Position numbers and translations under genes: made by a program
Shown here: positions 8,038 through 14,629 of the stretch, one piece after another
Layout of the letters: each line of letters starts with the position of its first letter
Numbering within the stretch: position 1 is the stretch's first letter
From: a virus
Reading direction: 5' to 3' (one strand)
IMG/VR virus record: IMGVR_UViG_3300043734_000020
Span: 1-21,009 of that record
DNA length: 21,009 bases
Notes under the pieces: generated by a model
What the model was told of the DNA's origin: nothing
What the model saw: only the letters and a program-made list of their open reading frames with translations
Database searches by the model: none

Positions 8038-8556
8038 TTAGCCTTCGTACTTCATGCATCCATCGATCTGCTCACTCATAACGTCGTTGTAGAGGTTATG
8101 CTTGAGGTTCACGATGATGGTCTTCCCGGCCATCTCTTCGAAAGCCTTGCGTTTAGACGCGAGGTGGCCGAGGTCGCAGCAATCAATAAGGCTCTGGAGC
8201 CGCGTGGCACCGGTTTTATTCTCGTAGAAAATTCGCCAGTTCATCTTACGCCCGGCGACTTCGTTCTCCCCCATGTACTCTGCGAGAGCATCCTCATCCT
8301 CCACCTCGAAGGGCTCGACCAGCTCGCACTGGACATTGATGAACGCCTTCTCGTTCTTGCTTTCTTCCTCGGTTGGCACTCCTACGATGAAAGCGGTGTA
8401 TAGGCCGATCGGGAGAAGCGCGAATTCCGGCATCTCCCCGGCTGGCATGTCGAGAATGGATTTGAAGTCTTTCTTTTTCATGGGTTTAGAACTTTCGTCG
8501 GATTTGGGTTGGGGTTGAGGTTGGTTGGATGGTTTTTGAGGTCGTTGGATTGGCAT
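8038..8556 (-). CDS. Probable phage ssDNA-binding / DUF669-like recombination accessory protein
   Basis: 172 residues. A Pro/Gln-rich flexible N-terminus (about 1-25) is followed by a beta-rich core (LLPIGLYTAFIVGVPTEEES ... FINVQCELVEPFEVED ... GRKMNWRIFYEN) in the pattern of DUF669-like and OB-fold-like phage proteins that accompany recombinases. It follows the Sak4 gene directly, and phage Sak4 proteins are known to work with an SSB, so ssDNA binding is the likely role. The start at ATG 8556 has AAGGA nine bases upstream. An alternative ATG at 8481, just past the Sak4 stop, lacks a Shine-Dalgarno and would remove the P/Q-rich leader. The identity is structural inference, not motif proof. 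Confidence 0.75.
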   Translation of the reverse strand: MPIQRPQKPSNQPQPQPKSDESSKPMKKKDFKSILDMPAGEMPEFALLPIGLYTAFIVGVPTEEESKNEKAFINVQCELVEPFEVEDEDALAEYMGENEVAGRKMNWRIFYENKTGATRLQSLIDCCDLGHLASKRKAFEEMAGKTIIVNLKHNLYNDVMSEQIDGCMKYEG

Positions 8557-9373
8557 CTCTGAGTTCCTTGAAAATGGTTGATAGGCCAGTTGCTATGGGC
8601 ACCTCCTTTGGCATGGTGAATGGTTTGGCGTTAGCGAGATCGAACATCGCCGAGGCTTCTGTTTCGATCTTACGCACACTGCCAACTGTTTTGTATCGGA
8701 AGATGTTGTTGAAGTATATGGGAATGAGTGGTCCTAGGGCACTCCCTACGCTGCGCGGATACCCTTTCATCACCGCACTGACCTCATCATCGGATTGGTA
8801 TGGATTAACATCCACGTACTTCACATGGGCGATCACGATGACGTTGGTTTGGAACGCAGAGCCTGTGAGCAAATCCAGTAGGTTCTCAATACTATCCTGA
8901 GCGTCTTTATAAATAGCCCTCTTATCATAAACCTTACCCTTTGCAGCCTGGACGGTTTGATGCGTCCTAAAATCGAAGGCTGCGGCAGAGCACAAGGTGA
9001 GAGAGTCCATGACAAGGATACACTCTGGTCCCCATTCTCCTGGCACTCCCAGGTCAACGTCATCGTACTTCCATCGATCGAGCATACGAAGCGCGTCGAT
9101 GAAGGCTCTGGGAGTTCCTTTGATAATGCTCCCCGATGGGGTGGAGACTTTGGTATCTCGAAGGGTTCGGAACTCCACATTATCGGCCTTGCCTGGGCAG
9201 TCCCTAAGCACGCACTGCTTGAGGATATCGAGGCCGTTATCGAAATCGAGTATCCGGAGTTTGTATCCATCGCACACAAGTGAGGCGAGGCTTCCGGTCT
9301 TTCCACTTTTGCTGTCCCCCATCAGGATCATTTTGGTGAAGTTTGCACTCTGGTGCTGCGTTAAGGAAGGCAT
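8486..9373 (-). CDS. Sak4-like RecA-fold ATPase (phage recombinase)
   Basis: A 295-residue minimal RecA core: Walker A GDSKSGKT (19-26), LRILDFDNGLDIL (about 39-51), Walker B CILVMDSLTL (D123), then NVIVIAHVKYV ending in a polar sensor-like stretch. Length and order fit phage Sak4/RadB-like proteins, which anneal or pair ssDNA. The start at 9373 is set by GGAGG four bases upstream; the frame extends further but that part is spurious. The C-terminus is a Thr/Pro-rich linker ending QIRRKF, similar to other proteins in this window. The gene lies between the Cas4-like nuclease and the SSB-like gene, the classic end-resection, pairing and SSB trio. Confidence 0.9.
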   Translation of the reverse strand: MPSLTQHQSANFTKMILMGDSKSGKTGSLASLVCDGYKLRILDFDNGLDILKQCVLRDCPGKADNVEFRTLRDTKVSTPSGSIIKGTPRAFIDALRMLDRWKYDDVDLGVPGEWGPECILVMDSLTLCSAAAFDFRTHQTVQAAKGKVYDKRAIYKDAQDSIENLLDLLTGSAFQTNVIVIAHVKYVDVNPYQSDDEVSAVMKGYPRSVGSALGPLIPIYFNNIFRYKTVGSVRKIETEASAMFDLANAKPFTMPKEVPIATGLSTIFKELRDANPTTSKTIQPTSTPTQIRRKF

Positions 9374-9540
9374 TCTACCTCCACGGTGAGTTTGACTGGC
9401 TTGCCTTCTATTGGCCTGACACCATCCAATGGAAAGCCTATGATTACGCTGGGGAGTTTGATGTATAGCACCCGACCGTTCTGCACTCTCCAATCGGTGG
9501 GTTCTATGATGGCAATCAGCGCGGCTTTAGTGGGTTCCAC
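9361..9540 (-). CDS. Hypothetical 59-aa protein in the recombination cluster
   Basis: Small, beta-rich by eye (GRVLYIKLPSVIIGF, then GKPVKLTVEVECLP), with no recognisable motif. The GTG at 9540 is chosen because GGAGG stands seven bases upstream; a GTG at 9576 would lack one. It overlaps the Cas4-like gene by 25 nt and the Sak4 gene by 13 nt, so it is translated as part of the recombination cassette and may be a partner of one of the two. Confidence 0.65.
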   Translation of the reverse strand: MEPTKAALIAIIEPTDWRVQNGRVLYIKLPSVIIGFPLDGVRPIEGKPVKLTVEVECLP

Positions 9541-10508
9541 GGCTCGCCCTCCTGGGTGAAATTGCTTTGAAGCCACCGTTCCCTTACCCTTGGGGACTTA
9601 GAACAAACGTCCCGGAACCTGCAACCCCCATACTTATCGCAAGCGGTATCGTTCTGGGGCCAGTATTGTTCCTGGGCATACCGTTCGGCAGCTTGTAGCC
9701 ACTGCTTGGTATCGTATTCCCATTCCGCAATACGATCGTCAGACCGATAAGTAACAGCGCGTACAGGAACAGTGTAACCAGAAGTAATCTGGAGAGCATC
9801 GATGATTACTCCTCGAACCGGTGCCTTCGCCATCTCCTGCGCGGCGTAGGTGTAAAGGGTCATTTGGTTATGAACGTCGAACTGTCGGAAGAAGTTGGTG
9901 TTCGGCGTCGTCGTGGTTGTCTTGTGGTCCATCACAAAGAGTTCCCCGGAGATTTTCACGATCTTATCGAGATGCCCACAGAGCACATAGACTTGGTCCT
10001 CATCGAGGGCCTCGGGGCCGTATTGCAGCATCATGCTGAAGGACAGCTCTACAGCTGGTCTGCCGTTCTCTAGGATTACGGTTTCTGCTGGGTCCATCTC
10101 GTAGTGGTCAGCATAATCCACACAGGTGCGGATGAGGTTGTCTTTGGTTTTGACCTCCTCGCTCCGGATGCCTGGGGTTGGGTCTGGGTCCCAGCCATCA
10201 ATCCGGTGGATGAGGGCCTCTAGGGCATACCGGACTGCATCATTGTGGTTGTCTATCTGAGCCCTTACGATTTCATAATCCTCGATGAAGTGGTGGAGTT
10301 CCTGTCCCCACCTTAGGTGGATGTTCTCACCCTTGGGTCGCCAGTTCTCAATCATGAGGTATTGATAGAGCCGTGGACACCGCTTCAACTCTTCGAGGGA
10401 GGTCGCATCCCAAGCATATTGAAGATGGCTTCCGGGGATAAACGGACTGACGATTTTGGCTTCGGGCTCTTCTTCGTCGTCGTTTGGGATTTCGCTTGGT
10501 AGTACCAT
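9516..10508 (-). CDS. Cas4/AddB-like PD-(D/E)XK nuclease with four-Cys iron-sulphur site
   Basis: 330 residues. Cys44 in SLEELKRCPRLYQYL and C290, C296, C302 (DKYGGCRFRDVC) form the split four-Cys arrangement of Cas4, AddB and Dna2 4Fe-4S nucleases. Between them are GQELHHFIE (His72/73), GHLDKIV (D181), MDHKTT (D194, K196) and a downstream Gln (NQMTLYTY), the full RecB-family catalytic set. It probably trims double-strand ends to single strands for the Sak4 protein. No cas1, cas2 or array is near, so this is a phage recombination nuclease. Start ATG 10508 with a GGGG/AGGAG region upstream; the GTG at 10520 lies too close to AGGA. Confidence 0.9.
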   Translation of the reverse strand: MVLPSEIPNDDEEEPEAKIVSPFIPGSHLQYAWDATSLEELKRCPRLYQYLMIENWRPKGENIHLRWGQELHHFIEDYEIVRAQIDNHNDAVRYALEALIHRIDGWDPDPTPGIRSEEVKTKDNLIRTCVDYADHYEMDPAETVILENGRPAVELSFSMMLQYGPEALDEDQVYVLCGHLDKIVKISGELFVMDHKTTTTTPNTNFFRQFDVHNQMTLYTYAAQEMAKAPVRGVIIDALQITSGYTVPVRAVTYRSDDRIAEWEYDTKQWLQAAERYAQEQYWPQNDTACDKYGGCRFRDVCSKSPRVRERWLQSNFTQEGEPWNPLKPR

Positions 10509-10621
10509 TGGGGTCCCCACTCCTGAGGTTCGTTGGTCTTTAGCTTGAGCTTGCCGATCTTGAGATAGGGGCGTAACGCATCGCGCCGTCTTGCACTCCT
10601 ATAGCTAGCGCGTGGTCTCAA
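10385..10621 (-). CDS. Hypothetical basic protein, possible TTG start, overlaps nuclease gene
   Basis: A 78-residue frame filling the 97-nt gap between two confident genes. Its TTG overlaps the upstream stop as TTGA. The middle (LRPYLKIGKLKLKTNEPQEW) looks protein-like, but the last 40 residues run out of phase through the start of the nuclease gene and no clear Shine-Dalgarno is present. It is either a short real gene with an overlapping tail or a leader region. Confidence 0.3.
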   Translation of the reverse strand: MRPRASYRSARRRDALRPYLKIGKLKLKTNEPQEWGPQWYYQAKSQTTTKKSPKPKSSVRLSPEAIFNMLGMRPPSKS

Positions 10622-10836
10622 AACCGCCTTGCCTTCACATTCCGCACGGGCTGGAGTTCCGGCACATTCGGAAGAAGCTTGGCAATATCGACATCTTCTT
10701 TTTCCTTCTTGGCCTTGCCTCCAGCCGCGATATGCGCCCGGTGCTTGCGAAGATATTTGATGATCTCGTCAATATCCTCGGGCGTCACTTCATCGGCGGC
10801 CCGGTTAAGAGCTTCCCGCACTGGGTTGTCACTCAT
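10618..10836 (-). CDS. Hypothetical 72-aa helical protein ending KARRF
   Basis: Begins MSDNPVREALNRAADEVTPE, continues into predicted helices (DIDEIIKYLRKHRAHI), a Lys/Glu-rich stretch and a final PVRNVKARRF. No family recognised. The start at the second of two adjacent ATGs (10836) leaves four bases after GGAGG and forms a TGATG overlap with the upstream gene. The C-terminal ARRF is shared with the unrelated 151-residue protein two genes upstream. Confidence 0.7.
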   Translation of the reverse strand: MSDNPVREALNRAADEVTPEDIDEIIKYLRKHRAHIAAGGKAKKEKEDVDIAKLLPNVPELQPVRNVKARRF

Positions 10837-11072
10837 CATTCCTCCATCGGGGCATAGCCCCCGTCGCTGCGCATCCGCCTGCCGCGGATGATTAGGAGTT
10901 CATCTCCGTCTTGCTTGAAGAAAAAGTTATGGAGTTCTGGGTCTTCAGTCTTTAGTCTCCAGAGTTCGAGGTCGATTAGAAGCTGGCTGGTATCGCACTC
11001 AGAAACGCCGAGCCCGATTTTTTCTCGGAGGGCTTTGCTCCACACCTCCTCCGGGGTCAAGTTCAAACTCAT
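10836..11072 (-). CDS. Hypothetical acidic 78-aa phage protein
   Basis: Starts MSLNLTPEEVWSKALREKIG and has a mixed alpha/beta pattern (LLIDLELWRLKTEDPELHNFF, then DELLIIRGRRMRS). No known motif. The best Shine-Dalgarno in the area, AAGGAGGT, precedes ATG 11072, which lies 74 nt inside the upstream gene, so its expression does not depend on coupling. Function unknown. Confidence 0.75.
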   Translation of the reverse strand: MSLNLTPEEVWSKALREKIGLGVSECDTSQLLIDLELWRLKTEDPELHNFFFKQDGDELLIIRGRRMRSDGGYAPMEE

Positions 11073-11454
11073 CTTCTACCTCCTTAGGAGCCAGAAGCTC
11101 CTCAAGGTCCACTTTCATTTCGTCTTCGTATGAGGGAAGCTCCTCTACTTCGATCTCGCGAACGATGTTCTTCTCAATGAGAAGGAGCCATACGCCCCGG
11201 CCCGGGTCTTCCTCTATCCGCACCGTGAGTTTATAATAATCGCTGGTGTTATAGAGGGGGTGATCTGGGGTTGCGGAGTATATCTTCCTGCTCTGATCTC
11301 GATCTAGAACCCGCGCTTTGTTGACACGGTTCCGTAACCGAAAGGCTTCCTCGTGTGTGGTGCATACCTTCTGGACGCCGCGCGGGGATGCTAGAGCCCT
11401 ATCCAAGAGCCCGTAGCAATCGGCGTAAGCGTCGCGGTTAAACCCTAAGGACAT
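10999..11454 (-). CDS. Hypothetical 151-aa protein, acidic tail ending RARRF
   Basis: An N-terminal globular part (SPRGVQKVCTTHEEAFRLRN ... DYYKLTVRIEED ... GVWLLLIEKN) suggests an alpha/beta fold with a basic helical surface. A strongly acidic segment (about 105-135) and an abruptly basic C-terminus RKNRARRF follow. Start ATG 11454 with GGAG eight bases upstream. It sits immediately after the helicase, so a replication accessory role is plausible but only from position. The last 74 nt overlap the next gene in another frame, yet the ARRF ending recurs elsewhere with different codons. Confidence 0.75.
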   Translation of the reverse strand: MSLGFNRDAYADCYGLLDRALASPRGVQKVCTTHEEAFRLRNRVNKARVLDRDQSRKIYSATPDHPLYNTSDYYKLTVRIEEDPGRGVWLLLIEKNIVREIEVEELPSYEDEMKVDLEELLAPKEVEDEFELDPGGGVEQSPPRKNRARRF

Positions 11455-11465
11455 AGTCGCCGCTC

Positions 11466-12872
11466 CTAATAGATGGCCGCGGATTGGATTTCATAGTAAG
11501 CCTCCTTGGCACGCGTTTGGATCACATATCGTAGGTTGAGTTCTTGGTCGTCGCCATCCTTTATAAGCCAAGGGTCAAGGTGATAGACCGTGTGCCATTC
11601 CAAGCCCTTGGATTTATGTCCGGTGATTAAGGTAATCGGGCCGTCTTGTCGGAGGACGAACTCCGCGCGTTTGATAGCCTCGCCGAGATCGCTGGACGCC
11701 CCAACGAATATCCGGAGGCAATCAGCCATATCAGCGCGGGTTTCCTTCTTCGCGGCCCAGGCATCAATCGCTAACAGCGCGGAGTTCTTGTTCATGCTCG
11801 CGTCGCCCAGACGCTTCAAGGTTCCCACGAGCTTTGGTCCGATATCGCTTCCTGCCACTCTACAAGGCCTGCCAAAAGATAACAGGTTGAGAGCGAGTCG
11901 AAAGAGAGGTGCGTTGTTTCTGCAAACAACCGCACTCCCCTCAACAATCTCACCCATTCCGAGTTGCTCCAGTGCTCCCACGACGCCCCCTTCGTGGAAG
12001 TAGTTGAAGCCGGGCACTCTCCATCGTGCATTTTCCACGATCCTTGATCTGCACCGAAAGCTCACGGAAAGAGTAGCCTGGGCCATGTTCCGCTTGAGGT
12101 AATTGATCTCCATGCTCTCCCGCATCGCTCCGCGGAATTGGTAGATTGATTGAAAAGGATCGCCCACGGTGAAGAGTCGCGCCCCTTTCATCATTCGATC
12201 GACTATGGCCTGCATCACTGGCGTGAGGTCTTGCTCTTCGTCAACGAGGAGCGTAGGGTATTTGGGGAAACTGCCCCCGAATATGATTGGCATGTATAGC
12301 TGATCGTCAAAGTCACAGTTTCCTTGATAGGCTTCTCGAATTGAACAAACCAGGATTTCGTCCACGATCTTCCGTTGAAGAACACTGGCAGAAGGGACCG
12401 TGCCCCAAAATTCCTGGCCAGCCAGACGTCTAGAGCTTCGAGGAACTCCGTCCGGGACATATCCTCGCGCCTTAGCGAGTGTAATTGTTTCGCTAATTTC
12501 TGGCCAAATGTCGTAAGCTTCGTCTCGGTCAAAGCTTCTGAGGGCTTTGACGGTCTCTTTGAAGATGCGGTAGATTTTCCCTTGCTTATCGATTTGGCAG
12601 CCCGAGGAGATCGTGCCACGCCATGCGGTCCATCCGACGGAGTTGAGGGTTTTCGCGTCGCCCGGGAAGCCTTGGAGGGCCTCCTCGATGATCCGGCGAT
12701 TGAAGGCGACATATAGCTTATCTCCAGGGATTAGGTCAGCGATGAGCTTAAGGGTGTGGGTTTTGCCCGTGCCAGCATAAGCGACGATCTGAAGGTGGTC
12801 TTCCTCCGAGACAAAGTCGCAGATTTGCGCTTGCTCCTCAGTGGGCTCTGTGGTTTCTATTACCTCATCCAT
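11466..12872 (-). CDS. SF1A DNA helicase, UvrD/Rep-like
   Basis: A 468-residue 3'-5' type helicase. Motifs in order: Q-like EEQAQI, Walker A AYAGTGKT (31-38), DEEQD (211-215), GDPFQSIYQFRGA (237-249), SFRC, TGHKSKGLEW (motif V) and YVIQTRAKE (motif VI; canonical YVALTRA). The protein is compact, with much reduced 2B insertions compared with about 720-residue UvrD, as in other phage helicases. It probably unwinds or remodels DNA in replication and recombination. The start at 12872 is set by TAGGAG eight bases upstream within the leader AGGAGAGTGCAA; the longer frame reaches into the upstream membrane-protein gene and has no support. Confidence 0.93.
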   Translation of the reverse strand: MDEVIETTEPTEEQAQICDFVSEEDHLQIVAYAGTGKTHTLKLIADLIPGDKLYVAFNRRIIEEALQGFPGDAKTLNSVGWTAWRGTISSGCQIDKQGKIYRIFKETVKALRSFDRDEAYDIWPEISETITLAKARGYVPDGVPRSSRRLAGQEFWGTVPSASVLQRKIVDEILVCSIREAYQGNCDFDDQLYMPIIFGGSFPKYPTLLVDEEQDLTPVMQAIVDRMMKGARLFTVGDPFQSIYQFRGAMRESMEINYLKRNMAQATLSVSFRCRSRIVENARWRVPGFNYFHEGGVVGALEQLGMGEIVEGSAVVCRNNAPLFRLALNLLSFGRPCRVAGSDIGPKLVGTLKRLGDASMNKNSALLAIDAWAAKKETRADMADCLRIFVGASSDLGEAIKRAEFVLRQDGPITLITGHKSKGLEWHTVYHLDPWLIKDGDDQELNLRYVIQTRAKEAYYEIQSAAIY

Positions 12873-12882
12873 TTGCACTCTC

Positions 12883-13059
12883 CTAGAGCTTCCACTTGGC
12901 GCAGAATTGCTGCGCCCCGCTCTTTGAGCTGGGGCCACCTGCCGCTGTCATATCTTCAACACAAGAGTTGTATCTCCAGTTACTCCACATCCAGATCAGG
13001 AAGCCGACCACGATGATTAAGATCAGCCAGCCGTTCACTTTATGGCCACCCTCGTCCAT
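12883..13059 (-). CDS. Small single-pass membrane protein with two C-terminal cysteines, 58 aa
   Basis: Begins MDEGGHKVNG, then a strong hydrophobic segment (WLILIIVVGFLIWMWSNW), then a polar tail with two Cys 24 residues apart (NSC ... FCAKWKL). An N-in topology would put the tail in the periplasm, where the Cys could pair. The ATG at 13059 overlaps the upstream stop as TAATG, with GAGGAG about ten bases before. Possible roles are lysis control or envelope modification; unproven. There is no lipobox, so it is not an Rz1-type spanin. Confidence 0.7.
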   Translation of the reverse strand: MDEGGHKVNGWLILIIVVGFLIWMWSNWRYNSCVEDMTAAGGPSSKSGAQQFCAKWKL

Positions 13060-13295
13060 TATTGTCGCACTCCTCTGCTTGAAGTCACCTTCGTGACTGC
13101 GGTACAGACATTGCCTACCATCTCGCTTATAGCGAGAAACCACTGGCCGTCTACGTTGTCCCCGTCCTCCTTCATATCATGCCCAATGATTGCTGCGGCT
13201 TCCTGGGCATAGCGAAGGTGTTCGATGAGTTGGAGGATAGTGGCACTTCTAGAGAATGTGCCACTCTGGGTTTCGTAAGGGAGCCTAGCGGCCAT
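13059..13295 (-). CDS. Hypothetical conserved-looking 78-aa phage protein
   Basis: A helical protein with HLRYAQEAAAIIGHDMKED, then GQWFLAISEMVGNVCTAVT. I recall similar small proteins (AAAxIGH ... WLAVSE) in phages of Rhizobiales, function unknown. The ATG at 13295 lies inside the end of the 25-residue gene upstream and lacks an obvious Shine-Dalgarno, so it probably depends on coupled translation. Confidence 0.65.
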   Translation of the reverse strand: MAARLPYETQSGTFSRSATILQLIEHLRYAQEAAAIIGHDMKEDGDNVDGQWFLAISEMVGNVCTAVTKVTSSRGVRQ

Positions 13296-13362
13296 AACCG
13301 CACCGACACTCTGTGCAGGTCCAGCCCAGCTTGCGAAGTTCTAGCTCTTTCTTTATGTTCAT
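13285..13362 (-). CDS. 25-aa Cys-rich miniprotein (CTECRC)
   Basis: MNIKKELELRKLGWTCTECR then CGYGR*. Three Cys in CxxCxC form could bind metal, perhaps as a dimer. An AGGAGG four to five bases before ATG 13362, a TAATG overlap with the upstream stop and an overlap with the next start all fit a real cistron. It is too short for most gene callers. Function unknown. Confidence 0.5.
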   Translation of the reverse strand: MNIKKELELRKLGWTCTECRCGYGR

Positions 13363-13511
13363 TAGCCCTCCTGCCTCAGCTTTTCCCGGATATCATTCAC
13401 GATATCCACAATCCTATCGCCTAGTTCAGTGGTATCTGCCTCGTTCTCCTCGGCGTCGCCTACGGCCTGCTCAAGCTTGTCGAGGTATTTCTTGAGGGTT
13501 TCTGCGTCCAT
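13362..13511 (-). CDS. 49-aa acidic helical protein
   Basis: Begins MDAETLKKYLDKLEQAVGDA, continues through an acidic centre and ends with a helix (RIVDIVNDIREKLRQEG). Probably a small coiled-coil or helical hairpin. The Shine-Dalgarno is GGAGGAGGAA, which also encodes the Glu tail of the upstream gene. The stop overlaps the next ATG as TAATG. Function unknown. Confidence 0.6.
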   Translation of the reverse strand: MDAETLKKYLDKLEQAVGDAEENEADTTELGDRIVDIVNDIREKLRQEG

Positions 13512-13670
13512 CTATTCCTCCTCCTCCATTTCGAAAACATCCGGCATCGATGCGCAGAGTTCACGCACGAAATCCTTTGCGGTCATGTTCCACGGGATTA
13601 GTGCGTACTGCCCGTTTTCGCTAACGCGAAAGGCACGATTGGCGTCGTCTTCCGTGAAGCGTATCTTCAA
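13512..13670 (-). CDS. 52-aa hypothetical protein, TTG start
   Basis: Reads (M)KIRFTEDDANRAFRVSENG, then YALIPWNMTAKDFVREL, ending in MEEEE. A beta strand followed by a helix is likely. The TTG at 13670 has AGGAGG seven bases upstream, and no ATG comes earlier than residue 29. Its poly-Glu C-terminus is the Shine-Dalgarno of the next gene read as protein. Function unknown. Confidence 0.55.
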   Translation of the reverse strand: MKIRFTEDDANRAFRVSENGQYALIPWNMTAKDFVRELCASMPDVFEMEEEE

Positions 13671-13671
13671 G

Positions 13672-13962
13672 CTAGAACCTCCTCTTCATCTTTGGTGGTG
13701 GAGGTGGAGCGAGCGATGCGAGGAGTTCCTCGATCCCTGCCCTTATCTTTGGGTCCTCCGTCAGCTTCGCAAACCCCGAGCATCTTCCATACACGTCGCC
13801 CTGCTCGATCCGCCTCAGGGCATCGAGGAGAGCATAACGGAGGGTACTCCCATATCCGTATACGTATTCGTCGGGGCTCCATAAATACGCACTCCATTGG
13901 TCCTCATTGATTTCGTTTATGGATTTGAGGTGCCATCCTTCTGGGGGATCAGGGAGTTCCAT
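13672..13962 (-). CDS. Hypothetical 96-aa protein with Pro run, ending KMKRRF
   Basis: Starts MELPDPPEGWHLKSINEINE, then WSAYLWSPDEYVYGYGSTLR and a helix (YALLDALRRIEQG). A Pro5 linker leads to KMKRRF at the C-terminus. The N-terminal half reads like a small globular domain that handles a ligand or peptide; no family recognised. Start ATG 13962 has GAGGAG about eleven bases upstream. In this case AGGAGG in the Arg-Arg codons also serves as the Shine-Dalgarno of the following TTG gene. Confidence 0.7.
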   Translation of the reverse strand: MELPDPPEGWHLKSINEINEDQWSAYLWSPDEYVYGYGSTLRYALLDALRRIEQGDVYGRCSGFAKLTEDPKIRAGIEELLASLAPPPPPKMKRRF

Positions 13963-14126
13963 GCCTTGGCTAGCTCCTCGAAGTCGGTGTTTTCGTCTAT
14001 GGTGATGACGTTGAAGCCTACTCCTTGGAAGAACTCAATAGCTTCGTCCAGCCCGATATCATCTCCTCCCAGAAGCTTCGCTCCATCCGTGGAGGATTGC
14101 TGGGAGGGCTTCTCTGGTGATCCCAT
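13917..14126 (-). CDS. Hypothetical 69-aa protein
   Basis: The conserved-looking part is GLDEAIEFFQGVGFNVITID, then FEELAKAWNSLIPQ. The alternation of a helix, a beta strand and a helix suggests a compact alpha/beta fold. GGAG eight bases before ATG 14126 supports the start. It overlaps the gene upstream by 68 nt and the next gene by 46 nt. Function unknown. Confidence 0.6.
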   Translation of the reverse strand: MGSPEKPSQQSSTDGAKLLGGDDIGLDEAIEFFQGVGFNVITIDENTDFEELAKAWNSLIPQKDGTSNP

Positions 14127-14389
14127 TCTGTATACTCCATAGCTCGTCGGCCAGGGCTATCATCTGGCCGTAGGTGAGGGTGCGTAGTAACCGCGCGATC
14201 TCGTCGGTGCGGTCGTATATGATGGTGGTGATGAGTGGTGGCTCTGGTTCGGTGCGGAGGACTAGGTCCCGTGGGCGTAAGAATGCTGGGATCGGGTCGT
14301 CGCTGCGCGAGAAACTCACGGTAAAGCTCCTCGTTGGTTTGTGCAAATGCGGTGGTTGAAAAAAGAAGGAGCACCCAGAGAGGCTTCAA
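14018..14389 (-). CDS. Secreted protein with Sec signal peptide; tail dual-coded with a nested gene
   Basis: 123 residues from TTG 14389 (GGGAGG five bases upstream; TTGA overlap with the previous stop). The start KPLWVLLLFSTTAFA followed by QTNEELYREF is a textbook signal peptide with an AFA cleavage site and no lipobox Cys. From about residue 35 the frame runs through another gene and becomes Pro/His/Arg-rich (including five His in a row). Export of a short periplasmic protein is likely; whether the tail is functional is unclear. Its nesting recalls Rz/Rz1, but neither partner has a lipoprotein signal. Confidence 0.55.
   Translation of the reverse strand: MKPLWVLLLFSTTAFAQTNEELYREFLAQRRPDPSILTPTGPSPPHRTRATTHHHHHIRPHRRDRAVTTHPHLRPDDSPGRRAMEYTEWDHQRSPPSNPPRMERSFWEEMISGWTKLLSSSKE
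14059..14319 (-). CDS. 86-aa protein nested within the secreted-protein gene
   Basis: GTG 14319 is preceded by GAGGAG seven bases away. The product (M)SFSRSDDPIPAFLRP ... LITTIIYDRTDEIARLLRTL ... TYGQMIALADELWSIQNG looks like a genuine helical protein with C-rich third codon positions, in contrast to the frame that contains it. Its last 68 nt also overlap the following gene. Function unknown. The frame is open further upstream (TTG 14346), but only the GTG has a ribosome binding site. Confidence 0.6.
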   Translation of the reverse strand: MSFSRSDDPIPAFLRPRDLVLRTEPEPPLITTIIYDRTDEIARLLRTLTYGQMIALADELWSIQNGITREALPAILHGWSEASGRR

Positions 14390-14607
14390 TTCGGCCTCCC
14401 TGGGTGATCCCAGTCCATGGTGAGGATGCCAGCCGCTGCGTGCTTCGCGGCATCCTCACGGCTCATTGGTGGTTCGAAGTTCTCGGCGACCTCTACATAC
14501 GCACATAGCAGTACCGCCATGCCCTCTGCGCGAGTGGTGGTGTTCTCGCGCAGGTAGTTGAGGACGTCGATCACGTTTTTGGCCTTGACATACACCGGCT
14601 CGCTCAT
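14386..14607 (-). CDS. Hypothetical 73-aa protein, first gene after a consensus promoter
   Basis: Begins MSEPVYVKAKNVIDVLNYLR and includes EGMAVLLCAYVEVAEN, then REDAAKHAAAGILTMDWDHP; helical, no family recognised. Start ATG 14607 has GGGAGA about six bases upstream, and the leader is only about 16 nt from the predicted transcription start. As the first product of a perfect sigma-70 promoter it should be well expressed. Confidence 0.75.
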   Translation of the reverse strand: MSEPVYVKAKNVIDVLNYLRENTTTRAEGMAVLLCAYVEVAENFEPPMSREDAAKHAAAGILTMDWDHPGRPN

Positions 14608-14629
14608 GGCGATCTCCCATTGTGGTCCT

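Noticed and set aside
9516-10508. Cas4 as a sign of a CRISPR adaptation module
   Set aside because: No Cas1, Cas2, repeats or spacers. Its neighbours are Sak4 and an SSB-like gene, so it is a phage recombination nuclease.
12215-12712. 165-residue leftward ORF
   Set aside because: Ser/Lys/Arg-rich frame shift of the helicase gene, which is intact in its own frame with all motifs.
13616-13631. Inverted repeat TTTCGC-taac-GCGAAA
   Set aside because: Short, lies inside the 52-residue coding frame, and has no promoter or T tract beside it; likely chance.
14018-14389. Rz/Rz1 spanin pair
   Set aside because: The nested arrangement and signal peptide fit superficially, but there is no lipobox Cys in either frame and no endolysin or holin nearby.
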